Assembly: GCF_003330765.1 (NCBI RefSeq)
Contig: NZ_CP024903.1
Coordinates: 1,550,001 to 1,614,000 of the forward strand
Length of the DNA: 64,000 nucleotides
Direction: 5' to 3'
Origin: Burkholderia pyrrocinia
GTDB taxonomy: Bacteria; Pseudomonadota; Gammaproteobacteria; Burkholderiales; Burkholderiaceae
Shown: positions 51,139-60,161 of the stretch, one piece after another
How positions within the stretch are numbered: position 1 is the stretch's first letter
How the letters are laid out: every line of letters starts with the position of its first letter
Translations under genes and position numbers: made by a program
The notes under the pieces: model-generated
What the model was told of the DNA's origin: nothing
Database searches by the model: none
Seen by the model: the letters and a program-made list of their open reading frames with translations, nothing else

Positions 51139-52395
51139 TCACGCGCCGTCGCCCCGGTCGATCGCGCCGCCTGCGCGCAGCCTGTCCCGGTTGCGCTTCA
51201 CGAAATGCGTTGCGACGAGCGCCGCCGCAAAGCCGGACGCGGCGCCGACGCCGAGCGCCCAGCGCGGGCCGAGATGGTTCGCGACCCAGCCCGCCACCGG
51301 CGCACCGATCGGCGTGCCGCCGAGCGCGACCGCGAGGCGCAGCGCCATCACGCGGCCGCGCATCGCCGGCTCGGTGGACAGTTGCATCAGGCTGTTGGTC
51401 GAGTTCATGAAGGTGATCGCGGCGATCCCGGTCAGCACGAGCGCGGCGGCGAACAGCCAGTAGCTCGGCGCCAGCGCGGCGAGCGTGCAGCCGAGCCCGA
51501 ACAGAGCCGCGCCGATCCACAGATGCCGGAAGCGCGGTTGCTCGCGGCGGGCCGCGAGCAGCGCGCCCGAGATCGTGCCGACCGCCATCATCGACGACAG
51601 GACGCCGAAGCCGCGCGCATCGACGTGAAACACGCTGGCGGCCATCGTCGAAATGAACAACTGGAAATTGAGCCCGAACGTGCCGATCAGGAACAGCATC
51701 ACGAGGATCGCCGTCAGGTCGTCGCGCTGCCATACGTAGCGGAACCCGTCGAGCAAGCTGCTGCGCGAGCGGCTTGCCCGCACATTCGCGCGCAGTTCGT
51801 CCGCCCGAAGCAGCGACAGCGACGCCAGCACCGCGAAAAAGCTGAGCCCGTTGGCGAGGAACGCCCAGCCCGTGCCGACCGACGCGATCAGGAACCCCGC
51901 CGCCGCCGGGCCGATCATCCGCGCGGCGTTGAACGACGTCGAATTGAGCGCGACCGCGTTCGCCAGTTCCCGGTCGCCGACCAGTTCCGCGACGAAGGTC
52001 TGCCGCACGGGCGCGTCGAACGCCGACGCGCAACCGAACAGGAACGCGAACACGTACACGTGCTCGAGCCGCGCGACACCCGTGACCGTCAGCACGCCGA
52101 GCGCCAGCGCCAGCACGCCCATCAGCGCCTGCGTCGCCATCAGCAGCTTGCGCTGATCGAAGCGATCGGCCGCGTAACCGGTCCACGGCAACAGCAGGAG
52201 TTGCGGCCCGAACTGCAGCGCCATCACCGTACCAACCGCCGATGCGTCGTGATGCGTGAGCTGCGTGAGGACGAGCCAGTCCTGCGCGGTGCGCTGGATC
52301 CACGTGCCGATGTTCGACACCAGCGCGCCGATCGCCCACACGCGATAGTTGAAGCTGCGAAGCGAGCGGAACACGCCGGCTGCCGGCACGCTCAT
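51139..52395 (-). CDS. MFS transporter, EntS/MFS_3-like exporter
   Basis: 418 residues, 12 helices. FRSLRSFNYRVWAIGALVSNIGTWIQRTAQDWLVL and LPWTGYAADRFDQRKLLMATQALMG are the landmark opening and the loop 2-3 motif of the MFS_3 (EntS-type) group, which mainly export siderophores or drugs. No siderophore genes are nearby. It overlaps the small membrane gene upstream by four bases (ATGA) and belongs to the MarR-controlled operon. Confidence 0.88.
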   Translation of the reverse strand: MSVPAAGVFRSLRSFNYRVWAIGALVSNIGTWIQRTAQDWLVLTQLTHHDASAVGTVMALQFGPQLLLLPWTGYAADRFDQRKLLMATQALMGVLALALGVLTVTGVARLEHVYVFAFLFGCASAFDAPVRQTFVAELVGDRELANAVALNSTSFNAARMIGPAAAGFLIASVGTGWAFLANGLSFFAVLASLSLLRADELRANVRASRSRSSLLDGFRYVWQRDDLTAILVMLFLIGTFGLNFQLFISTMAASVFHVDARGFGVLSSMMAVGTISGALLAARREQPRFRHLWIGAALFGLGCTLAALAPSYWLFAAALVLTGIAAITFMNSTNSLMQLSTEPAMRGRVMALRLAVALGGTPIGAPVAGWVANHLGPRWALGVGAASGFAAALVATHFVKRNRDRLRAGGAIDRGDGA

Positions 52396-52727
52396 GGCCG
52401 CTCCCGGTCCGGTTCATTGCCGCCGTGCAGCGCGCCGAAGTGCCGCGCGAGGAACAGGCCGAGCGCCAGTACGCCGAGGCCGAGCGCGGCTGCGTCGGCT
52501 GTGACCCTCAGGTCGAAAGCCCCGATCCGGCCGACCAGCCCATAGCCGATCGCGAGATTGACGAAGCCCCAGACGACGTTCACGGTAGACGACGACAGCC
52601 CACGGCCCGGCGGGTTCGCGAAGGGCGTCTGGAATGGCTCGCCGCGCAACCCGCTGACGAGATGCGGTACGGCGTTCGTCAGGAACGCGCCGCCGAAGAA
52701 GTACGACACGAGATGCAGGATGTCCAT
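52392..52727 (-). CDS. Small membrane protein, 111 residues
   Basis: Three or four hydrophobic segments: LVSYFFGGAFLTNAVPHLVSGL, VNVVWGFVNLAIGYGLVG, and AAALGLGVLALGLFLARHF. Sequence looks conserved in style (HLVSGLRGEPFQTPFANPPGRG), but I do not recognise a named family. Overlaps the MFS gene start by ATGA, so both are co-translated, and it follows the MarR gene by 37 bases. Confidence 0.75.
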   Translation of the reverse strand: MDILHLVSYFFGGAFLTNAVPHLVSGLRGEPFQTPFANPPGRGLSSSTVNVVWGFVNLAIGYGLVGRIGAFDLRVTADAAALGLGVLALGLFLARHFGALHGGNEPDRERP

Positions 52728-52764
52728 GGTCAGGCGTTCCTCCCGGCGGGCGGATCGATGGGGT

Positions 52765-53235
52765 TCACGAGCGCGTCGCGTCCTGGAATTCCGCCAACCG
52801 CTGCAGCAGCTTCACGGCCGACGCAAGCTCGGCCTGTTCCCGCTCCGACAGTTGCGCGTGCAGCGCGCGGAACAGCCAGTCGTCCTTGGCCGCGCGGTTG
52901 GCCTGCAGCACCTTGCGGAAACCGGGCGTGAGCGTGATTAGCGTCTGCCGGCCGTCGGTCGGATCGGGCGCGCCGCTGACGGCGCCCAGCGCATCGAGCG
53001 TCGCGACCGTCACGCGCATCGACTGCGGGCGGACGCTTTCGGCACGCGCAAGCGCCGACACGGTCGCGGGGCCGTCGCGATCGAGCCGCAGCAAAACCGA
53101 TTTCTGGGAAGACGTGAGGTCGTTCGGGTGGGTCTGCTCCCGCATCCGCCGCATCAGCTTGCCGACCGAGATGCGGAGTTCGCCGGCGAGACCGGCCAGT
53201 GGGGGCGTTTCGGGGGATGAAGATGGCGTGCTCAT
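52765..53235 (-). CDS. MarR-family transcriptional regulator
   Basis: 156 residues. A helical dimer part (LAGELRISVGKLMRRMRE) and winged helix (LTSSQKSVLLRLDRDGPATVSALARAESVRPQSMRVTVATLDALGAV...DPTDGRQTLITLT) are typical of MarR. It probably represses its own operon, including the MFS exporter. A 38-bp near-palindrome lies 15-52 bases upstream of its ATG (53250-53287). Effector not evident. Confidence 0.92.
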   Translation of the reverse strand: MSTPSSSPETPPLAGLAGELRISVGKLMRRMREQTHPNDLTSSQKSVLLRLDRDGPATVSALARAESVRPQSMRVTVATLDALGAVSGAPDPTDGRQTLITLTPGFRKVLQANRAAKDDWLFRALHAQLSEREQAELASAVKLLQRLAEFQDATRS

Positions 53236-53249
53236 GGGCGCAAGATAGC

Positions 53250-53287
53250 ATATATGCAGAAAAACTGTACAGTTTGACTGTATATAT
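53250..53287. promoter_or_regulatory. Large nested palindrome, MarR operator candidate
   Basis: The inner AAACTGTACAGTTT (53262-53275) is a perfect palindrome. The outer ATATATGCAG (53250-53259) and CTGTATATAT (53278-53287) are complementary but for one base, and share the same centre. Overall 16 of 19 base pairs match. AT content and position upstream of the MarR ATG fit an operator covering the promoter. Confidence 0.75.
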
Positions 53288-53404
53288 CGGGCCGCAACGG
53301 GCGTGCCGTCGGATGCGCTTGCGCCGCATGCGAACCGCACGGTTCAGCCGCCCGATCCGGCTCTGCGATAATGCGGGCTCCCCATTTCCGCTCCGCCTCC
53401 CGCC

Positions 53405-53896
53405 ATGACGCAGCCGTCCGCCCCGCTCTCCACCGACCTGCCGCCGATCTCGTGCCTGCCCGGCGACGCGCTGCCGTGGCTGCCGATGAGCCCGGACCTG
53501 CCGGGGCTGGCGATCAAGTACCTGCACATCAACGCGGCCGAGGACACGTTGACCGCGCTGCTGAAGATGCCGGCCGGCGGCACGCTGCCGCGCCATCGTC
53601 ACGACGGCGAGGTGTTCGTCCATACGTTGCAGGGCGCGTGGCGCTACCGCGAATACGACTGGGTCGCGCACGCCGGTTCGACGGTGCTCGAGCCGGCCGG
53701 GTCGGTGCATACGCCGGAAACGCTCGGCGCGCCGGGCGACGACGTGATCACGCTCAACGTGATGCGCGGCGATCTCGTGCTGCTCGACGACGACGGCCGC
53801 GAGACCGCGCGCGAGAATTGCCGTGTCGCGCTGCTGCGCCAGCGCAAGCATGCGCGTACGGCGCCGGACGACGCCGCGCCGTTCGTCACGCGCTGA
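53405..53896 (+). CDS. Cupin protein of the 2,4'-dihydroxyacetophenone dioxygenase family
   Basis: 163 residues, single cupin. The metal site is PRHRHDGEVFVHTLQGAWRYREYDW in two parts (His, His, Glu) plus a late His in SVHTPETL. The family pattern LPWLPMSPDLPGLAIKYLHINAAEDTLTALLKMPAGGTLP places it with 2,4'-dihydroxyacetophenone dioxygenase-like proteins, though true dioxygenase activity is known for few. It is divergent from the MarR gene, separated by the palindrome region. Confidence 0.82.
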   Translation: MTQPSAPLSTDLPPISCLPGDALPWLPMSPDLPGLAIKYLHINAAEDTLTALLKMPAGGTLPRHRHDGEVFVHTLQGAWRYREYDWVAHAGSTVLEPAGSVHTPETLGAPGDDVITLNVMRGDLVLLDDDGRETARENCRVALLRQRKHARTAPDDAAPFVTR

Positions 53897-53912
53897 GCGT
53901 CGGGCCTTCGCT

Positions 53913-54872
53913 TCAGGCGATTTCCCGCTCGTCCGCGCGCGCCTCGCGCCGCATCGCCTGCGGCGGCACGCCGAAGCCGCGCACGAACGCCTCGCGCATG
54001 TGGCGCCGGTCGCGAAAGCCGCTCTCCTTCGCGATCACGTCGAGCGGGTGCCGGCTCTGCTCGATCATCAGCCGCGCGGCCTCGAGCCGCAGCCGTTCGA
54101 TCGCCTTCGCCGGCGACTGCCCCGTTTCGAGCGTGAACACCCGGCTGAACTGGCGCGGGCTCAGGTGGACAGCCTCGGCTAGTTCCTCGACGGTCAGCGC
54201 GCGGCCGAGGTGCTGCCGCGCGTAGTTCAGCGCGTTCTGGATCCGGTCGGATTTCGGCGCGAGATCGAGCATCTCCGAATGCTGCGACTGGCCGCCGGCA
54301 CGGCGCTGGTGCATCACGAGCTTGTGCGCGACCGAACGCGCCGCGTCCGCGCCGAGATCCTTTTCCACCATCGCGAGCGCGAGGTCGAGGCCGGCCGTCA
54401 TCCCGGCCGAGGTCCAGATCGGCCCGTCGACGATGTAGATCCGGTCTTCCTCGACGCGAATCTCCGGGTAATGCCGCTGCATGTCGCGGCCGTATGCCCA
54501 GTGCGTGGTCGCGCGGCGCTGCGCGAGCAGGCCCGCTTCCGCCAGCACGAACGCGCCCGTGCAGATCCCGGCGATCCGCCGCGCGCGCGCGTTCGCACGG
54601 CGCAGGTATGCGACGACGCCCGCCGGCGCCGGTGCAGCGAACGGATCGTTGACGCCCGCGACGATCCACGTATCGACGTCGATTCGCCCGCGCAGCGCTC
54701 GCGTCGCGACCGACAGCCCGAGCGACGAGCGCACGTCGCCGCCGTCGACCGAGTAGTTGTCCATCGCGTAGAACGGCTCGCCGGTGCCCATGTTCGCGTA
54801 CTCGAACACCGACTGCGCGGCGAGCGCCATGATCTGGAAGCCGTCGCTGATCAAAAAGCCGATTCGGTGCAT
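53913..54872 (-). CDS. GlxA-family AraC-type regulator with DJ-1/PfpI domain
   Basis: 319 residues. The N-terminal DJ-1/PfpI-like domain (about 1-185) includes the nucleophile-elbow region GICTGAFVLAEAGLL (Cys104) and TTHWAYGRDM. Two AraC helix-turn-helix units fill about 210-310 (LSPRQFSRVF; PLDVIAKESGFRDRRHMREAF). The group regulates carnitine, arginine and similar catabolism. It lies divergent from two SDR genes, its likely targets. Confidence 0.9.
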   Translation of the reverse strand: MHRIGFLISDGFQIMALAAQSVFEYANMGTGEPFYAMDNYSVDGGDVRSSLGLSVATRALRGRIDVDTWIVAGVNDPFAAPAPAGVVAYLRRANARARRIAGICTGAFVLAEAGLLAQRRATTHWAYGRDMQRHYPEIRVEEDRIYIVDGPIWTSAGMTAGLDLALAMVEKDLGADAARSVAHKLVMHQRRAGGQSQHSEMLDLAPKSDRIQNALNYARQHLGRALTVEELAEAVHLSPRQFSRVFTLETGQSPAKAIERLRLEAARLMIEQSRHPLDVIAKESGFRDRRHMREAFVRGFGVPPQAMRREARADEREIA

Positions 54873-55009
54873 GTGCGTTCTCCCGTCCCGCGATCAAGCG
54901 GACATCCGATGTCCTGAATCATACCCATCTACGTCATTTGTGTCGCGCCGGTTCGAAGCCAGAATGCATTTACGCCATTCGGCCAGCCCTCATCGAAACG
55001 GAGCACATC

Positions 55010-55810
55010 ATGACTCAAGCGCATCGCGGTACCGCCCTCATTACCGGCGCCTCGTCGGGCATCGGCGCCATTTACGCCGACCGGCTCGCGCGCCGCGGCT
55101 ATGACCTGATCCTGGTCGCGCGCAACCGCGACCGGCTGATCGCGCTCGCCGAGCGCATCACCAACGACACGCAGCGCAGCGTCGAGATCGTCGACGCCGA
55201 CCTCAACGATCGCGCGGCGCTGGCTACCGTCGAAACGACGCTGAAGCAGGACGCGAGCATCACGCTGCTCGTGAACAACGCGGGCATCGGCACGCACACG
55301 CCGCTGCTCGACAGCGACGTCGATGCGATGACGCGCTTGATCGACCTGAACGTCACCGCCGTCACGCGCCTCACGTACGCGGCTGTGCCCGGCTTCGTCG
55401 CGCGCGGCAACGGTGCCGTGATCAACATCTCGTCGATCGTCGCAATCTCGCCGGAAACGCTGAACGGCGTCTACGGCGGCAGCAAGGCGTTCGTGCTCGC
55501 GTTCAGCCAGTCGCTGCAGCACGAACTCGCCGACAAGGGCGTGCAGGTGCAGGCCGTACTGCCGGGCGCGACGGCCACCGATTTCTGGCAGACCGGCGGC
55601 CTGCCGCTCGAGCACCTGCCTCAGGACATCGTGATGTCCGCCTCCGACCTGGTCGACGCGGCGCTGGTCGGCTTCGATCGCGGCGAACGCGTGACGATTC
55701 CGTCGCTGCACGCAGGCGAGGAATGGGACGCCTATGAAGGCGCGCGCCGCGCAATGGCGCCGCACCTGTCCACCGACTCGCCCGCCCCGCGCTACGCAGC
55801 GGCACGCTGA
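55010..55810 (+). CDS. SDR-family oxidoreductase
   Basis: 266 residues, classical short-chain dehydrogenase. TGASSGIG (12-19) binds the cofactor, NNAG follows at 89-92, catalytic Ser141/142, Tyr155 and Lys159 (YGGSK). The Arg-rich RN in VARNRDRL after beta-2 suggests NADP(H). Substrate unknown. The next gene is a second SDR 53 bases away, and both are divergent from the GlxA-type regulator. ATG at 55010. Confidence 0.9.
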   Translation: MTQAHRGTALITGASSGIGAIYADRLARRGYDLILVARNRDRLIALAERITNDTQRSVEIVDADLNDRAALATVETTLKQDASITLLVNNAGIGTHTPLLDSDVDAMTRLIDLNVTAVTRLTYAAVPGFVARGNGAVINISSIVAISPETLNGVYGGSKAFVLAFSQSLQHELADKGVQVQAVLPGATATDFWQTGGLPLEHLPQDIVMSASDLVDAALVGFDRGERVTIPSLHAGEEWDAYEGARRAMAPHLSTDSPAPRYAAAR

Positions 55811-55863
55811 GCACCGGCATCCGTCCCCCCGAGCCCCTCCCATCAGACCAGGAGCACGTCATC

Positions 55864-56625
55864 ATGAAACTCAGCGGAAATACCATCTTCATCACCGGCG
55901 GCACGTCGGGTATCGGCCGTACGCTGGCGGAAGCCTTTCACCAGCGCGGCAACAAGGTCATCGTCGCCGGCCGTCGCAAGGCGCTGCTCGATGAAATCGC
56001 GAAGCAAAATCCCGGCATCGACACCGTCGAGCTCGATATCGGCGACGCGGCGCAGATCCGCAAGGTCGCCGCGCAACTGATCGAGCGCTATCCGGCGTTG
56101 AACGTCGTGATCAACAACGCGGGCATCATGCCGTTCGACGACGCCGGCGGGCCGCTCGACGACGAACAGGCGGTGCGGCTCGTCACGACGAACCTGCTCG
56201 GCCCCGTGCGCGTGAGCGCGGCGTTCGTCGAACACCTGAAGCGGCAGCCCGACGCGACGATCATCAACAACAGTTCGGTGCTCGCGTACGTGCCGCTCGC
56301 GTCGACGGCCCTCTATTCGGCGACGAAGGCCGCGATCCACTCGTACACGCTGTCGCAACGCTTCATGCTGCGCGACACCGGCGTGCGCGTACTCGAAATC
56401 GCGCCGCCGTGGGTCGACACCGACCTCGTGCACAAGAGCGGCGACCCGCGCGCGATGCCGCTGGACGCGTTCGTCGCCGAAACGCTGAAGCTGCTCGAAA
56501 CCGCGACGACGGAAGTCGTCGTCGAAGCGGCGAAGCCGTTGCGCGACAACGCGGGGCCGAACGAGCACGCGTTCGTCGAGCAGTTCAACCAGTTCATCGC
56601 CGAGAATCCGATTCCCGTCGCATGA
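55864..56625 (+). CDS. SDR-family oxidoreductase, DltE-like
   Basis: 253 residues. TGGTSGIG (11-18), NNAG (84-87), Ser137/138, and Tyr151-x3-Lys155 (YSATK) are intact. AGRRKALLDE indicates NADP(H) preference. The pattern MKLSGNTIFITGGTSGIGRTLAEAFHQRGNKVIVAGRR is that of the DltE-like SDR group. It is co-transcribed with the previous SDR and likely controlled by the divergent GlxA-type protein. GGAGCACGTCATC precedes the ATG. Confidence 0.9.
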   Translation: MKLSGNTIFITGGTSGIGRTLAEAFHQRGNKVIVAGRRKALLDEIAKQNPGIDTVELDIGDAAQIRKVAAQLIERYPALNVVINNAGIMPFDDAGGPLDDEQAVRLVTTNLLGPVRVSAAFVEHLKRQPDATIINNSSVLAYVPLASTALYSATKAAIHSYTLSQRFMLRDTGVRVLEIAPPWVDTDLVHKSGDPRAMPLDAFVAETLKLLETATTEVVVEAAKPLRDNAGPNEHAFVEQFNQFIAENPIPVA

Positions 56626-56646
56626 CGTCGCGCGCGCCCTGAAGCC

Positions 56647-56672
56647 GCCGCGGGGTTCTTTCCCCCCGCGGC
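56647..56672 (+). terminator. Hairpin after the SDR pair
   Basis: GCCGCGGGG and CCCCGCGGC form a 9-bp stem with an 8-base loop, 21 bases after the second SDR stop. No T-run follows, so strength is uncertain. Confidence 0.5.
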
Positions 56673-56806
56673 GCAAATGAGCGACGCCCAAACCCGATTC
56701 CGACCCGCTTGCCATGCATTCCGCGCAACAGTAAGCTTGACGGTTGCAATCTCCGAAGCAGTGCCATATCGGGCGCCATCCGTCCGATCACCCGGACCAT
56801 CGACCG

Positions 56807-58663
56807 ATGCGGAATCCGACCATGCGGTTTCGTATGTTCACCACCGAGACCGGCAACGCGCCCGCCTCTCCGCCCGTCTTCCCGCGCGTATCGGCCGGCC
56901 ATCCACCGGATCCCCCGCCGCTGCCCGAGCTGGAAACCGTGTGCCGCGTGGCGCGCGCGCATTTCGGCGCAGCCGGCGCATGCATCGCGCAGATCGACGC
57001 CGGGGTCGGCACGCCGCGCTTGCTGGCGTCCGACGGCATCCTGCCCGCCACGCTGCCGCCTGACCTCTTCCATCCGCCGACCGAACCGGATTCGTCGCCG
57101 GGGCGACGCTGCTTCGCACGCCGCCTGCGCAACAGCGCCCCTGCGCCGGTCTCGGCGAACCCTGACGGAACACCGCACCCGATCTGCCTGATCACCGCCT
57201 GCGAACTGACCGCGCCCGACGGCGCGCCCTTCGGCGCGCTGTGCATCGCGGACGACACCGACCGAACGCTCGACACCGCGCAGCGCACTGTCCTGCGCGA
57301 CCTCGCCGCGCTGGCCGAACGCACGATCGCCCGCGCCACCACGGAAGCCGCGCTGCACGCGCGGCTCCACCTCGTCGAGGAACACAGCACGCTGACGACG
57401 CTCGCACTGACCGAAAGCGGCACCGGCGTGTGGAACCGCAACGTGGAAACCGGCGAGATCCATTACTCGCCGGCCTGGAAGGCGATGCTCGGTTACGCGC
57501 CGCACGAGCTGAGCAACCGGATCGAGGATGCGTACGAACGGCTGCATCCGGACGATATCGACGACGTGAAGGCGGCGATGCTCGCGCACTTCGAGCGCCG
57601 CACCGACAGCTACGAGGTCGAGCACCGCGTCCGCTGCAAGGACGGGTCGTACAAATGGATCTGCAGCCGCGGCAAGGTGATCAGCCGCGACGGCCATGGC
57701 CGTGCGCTGCGCATGGTCGGCACGACCACCGACATCACGGCGCTGCTCGAACTCGCCGCGCGGCTGCGCGACTCGGCCGCGCTCATCACGGATCTCACCG
57801 ACCAGGTTCCCGGGCTCGTCTTCCAGTTGCGGCAGGCGGCGGACGGGCACCGCTTCTTTTCCTATGCGAGTGCGGGTGTCAGCGACATCTACGAACTGAC
57901 GCCCGAGCAGATCGCCCGCAGCGCGGAGGCGGTCGAGACCCGGATCCATCCGGCCGACCTGCTCGCCTATCGTCAGTCGCTGCAAGCGTCGTCGGCGCGA
58001 CTGACGCCGTGGCGCCTCGAATATCGCGTGCTGCTGCCCGGCCAGGGCCTGCGATGGCGCGAAGGCGATGCGCGCCCGCAACGCATGGCCGACGGCGGCA
58101 CCGTCTGGCACGGCTTCATCACCGACGCGACCGACCGCAAGCACATCGAGGCCGAACTGCACCGGATGGCGACGACCGATCATCTGACGCAACTGTCGAA
58201 CCGCCACGCGTTCATGCGGCAAAGCGAAACCGCGCTGCGCGACGTGCGCGCGACCGGCCGGCCCGCCGCGGTGCTGATGCTCGATCTCGATCACTTCAAG
58301 GCGCTGAACGACCGCTGGGGCCACCCGCTCGGCGATCGGGCGCTCCGGCATTTCGCGCGGCTGCTGCTCGCGGAAACCGGGCCGGACGGCATCGTCGGCC
58401 GGGTCGGCGGCGAGGAATTCGCGATCGTGCTGCCGAGATCGGATCTCGATACGGCGCTGGCATTTGCGCGGCGTGTGCAGCAGCGCGCCATGCAAGCGCA
58501 GCTCATGTACGAGGATCAGCAGGTCACGCTGACCGTCAGCATCGGCATCGACGCGATGCGGGAGTCGGACTTCGGCGCTTACCAGCCGCTGTCCCGCGCC
58601 GACAAGGCGCTCTATCTCGCGAAGGACCGCGGCCGCAACCGGATCGAGGTGTATCGGGCGTAG
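56807..58663 (+). CDS. Diguanylate cyclase: GAF-PAS-PAS-GGDEF
   Basis: 618 residues, cytosolic. A GAF-like domain (about 30-175: LETVCRVARAHFGAAGACI, FGALCIADD), then two PAS units (first with VWNRNVETGEIHYSPAWKAMLGY and PAC, second from LITDLTDQVPGLVFQLRQ), and a GGDEF domain (about 455-615). The active site is GGEEF at 534-538, an active variant. The RxxD inhibition site is not present (TGPD instead), so product inhibition may be absent. It makes cyclic di-GMP from GTP. The PilZ protein at 10872-11747 is a possible receptor. ATG 56807 is used; 56822 and an upstream TTG are alternatives. Confidence 0.9.
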   Translation: MRNPTMRFRMFTTETGNAPASPPVFPRVSAGHPPDPPPLPELETVCRVARAHFGAAGACIAQIDAGVGTPRLLASDGILPATLPPDLFHPPTEPDSSPGRRCFARRLRNSAPAPVSANPDGTPHPICLITACELTAPDGAPFGALCIADDTDRTLDTAQRTVLRDLAALAERTIARATTEAALHARLHLVEEHSTLTTLALTESGTGVWNRNVETGEIHYSPAWKAMLGYAPHELSNRIEDAYERLHPDDIDDVKAAMLAHFERRTDSYEVEHRVRCKDGSYKWICSRGKVISRDGHGRALRMVGTTTDITALLELAARLRDSAALITDLTDQVPGLVFQLRQAADGHRFFSYASAGVSDIYELTPEQIARSAEAVETRIHPADLLAYRQSLQASSARLTPWRLEYRVLLPGQGLRWREGDARPQRMADGGTVWHGFITDATDRKHIEAELHRMATTDHLTQLSNRHAFMRQSETALRDVRATGRPAAVLMLDLDHFKALNDRWGHPLGDRALRHFARLLLAETGPDGIVGRVGGEEFAIVLPRSDLDTALAFARRVQQRAMQAQLMYEDQQVTLTVSIGIDAMRESDFGAYQPLSRADKALYLAKDRGRNRIEVYRA

Positions 58664-58722
58664 CCCTGGCGCCCGCTTCCGGCTGGAACAGGACGACGGC
58701 AACGCCCCTTCACCCGACCTCG

Positions 58723-60078
58723 CTATCGATGCTGAGCTTCCGCCCGCGCGACCGCGTCTCCGCGCGGCACGCCCAGCAGCATCGCGACCGCGCACGCTGC
58801 CAGCAGTGCCGCGATCATCAGCATCGCCGGGTCCATGCTGCCGGTTCTGGTGCGGATCAGCCCGATCAGCCAGGGCGTAATCATCCCGCTCGACACGCCG
58901 ATGCTGCTGATCAGCGCGATCCCGCCCGCCGCGCCGGCACCCGAGAAATACGCGGACGGCACGGCCCAGAACACCGGATGCGCGGCGAAGATCAGCATCG
59001 CCGCGACCGACAGCAGCGCCATCATCGCGACGATGCTCGGCAGGTGCAGCGTCAGCAGCGCGAGCGCAACCGCGCCGCCGAACGCGCAGGCGGCGAAGTG
59101 CCGGCGCCGTTCGCGCTTGCGATCCGAGCGCCGCGCGATCGCGATCAGGCCGGCCGCGCCGACCGCGTTCGGCACGACCGACAGCAGGCTGATCCGCACG
59201 ACATCGTGGATGCCGAATTCGCGGATCATCAGCGGCATCCAGAACAGCAGCATCAGCAGCGCGGTGGTCAGCGAGAAATAGATGAACGCGAACAGGTAGG
59301 TGCGCGGTTCGGCCAGCACCTGCCGCAGCGAATGCGGCGCAGGCGCGCCCGCACCGCCGCGGTCGGCGGCCAGATCGGCCGCGAGCCGTTGCCGGTCGGC
59401 GTCGGACAGCCAGTGCGCGTGCTCGGGACGATCGCACAGCCAGAACCACGCGATCACGCCGAGCAGGATCGCGGGCGCGCCCTCGATCGCGAACATCCAT
59501 TGCCAGCCGTGCAGCCCGAGCACGCCCGACATGCCGCGCATGAGCCAGCCCGACAGCAGCCCGCCGACCATCCCGGCCACCGCGACGCCCGCATAGAAGA
59601 TCGACAGCACCGACGCGCGCCGCCGCGCCGGATACCAGTACGTCAGGTAGAACACCACGCCCGGGAAGAACCCGGCCTCGAACAGCCCGAGCAGGAAGCG
59701 CAGCACGTAGAAATGCTTCGCGCTGTCGACGGTAATCATCGCGACCGACACGGCGCCCCACAGGAACATGATCCGCGCGAACGTACGGCGCGCGCCGAAG
59801 CGGCGCAGCAGCGCGTTGCTCGGCACCTCGAACAGCACGTAGCCGACGAAGAACAGCACCGCGCCGAGGCTGTACATCGCGTCGGTCAGGCCGAGATCCT
59901 GTCGCATCTGCAACTGGGCGAAGCCGATGTTGCTGCGATCGAGGATCGACACGATGTAGCAGACGAACAGGAACGGCACGATCCGCGCGCCGATTCGGCG
60001 GTACAGCGCGTCGTCGTCCGTTGAACCGGCACCGGACGCGACGGCAGGCGCGGCGGCCGCTTGAAGAGGGGCTGACAT
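58723..60078 (-). CDS. MFS transporter, anion:cation symporter (ACS) family
   Basis: 451 residues, 12 helices. YCIYIVSILDRSNIGFAQLQM-type opening (VCYIVSILDRSNIGFAQLQM), YVLFEVPSNALLRRFGARRT and LLGLFEAGFFPGVVFYLTYWYP are the ACS signatures. The family imports organic anions such as tartrate, phthalate or sugar acids. A close paralogue lies upstream (60162-61514). The operon also includes an MBL-fold protein. The ATG at 60078 follows AGGAGACGATCG. Confidence 0.9.
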   Translation of the reverse strand: MSAPLQAAAAPAVASGAGSTDDDALYRRIGARIVPFLFVCYIVSILDRSNIGFAQLQMRQDLGLTDAMYSLGAVLFFVGYVLFEVPSNALLRRFGARRTFARIMFLWGAVSVAMITVDSAKHFYVLRFLLGLFEAGFFPGVVFYLTYWYPARRRASVLSIFYAGVAVAGMVGGLLSGWLMRGMSGVLGLHGWQWMFAIEGAPAILLGVIAWFWLCDRPEHAHWLSDADRQRLAADLAADRGGAGAPAPHSLRQVLAEPRTYLFAFIYFSLTTALLMLLFWMPLMIREFGIHDVVRISLLSVVPNAVGAAGLIAIARRSDRKRERRRHFAACAFGGAVALALLTLHLPSIVAMMALLSVAAMLIFAAHPVFWAVPSAYFSGAGAAGGIALISSIGVSSGMITPWLIGLIRTRTGSMDPAMLMIAALLAACAVAMLLGVPRGDAVARAEAQHR

Positions 60079-60161
60079 CGATCGTCTCCTCGATGGATTC
60101 GGATGCGGAGCTGACACGAAGCGCCGGTCGCCGCCGCCCGCGGGCAGCGACCGGCCGTTGC

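Noticed and set aside
56594..59761. Open frame of over 1000 codons on the minus strand
   Set aside because: It runs antisense to the GGDEF gene and in the wrong frame through the MFS gene. Composition is Arg/Ala-rich with no domain.
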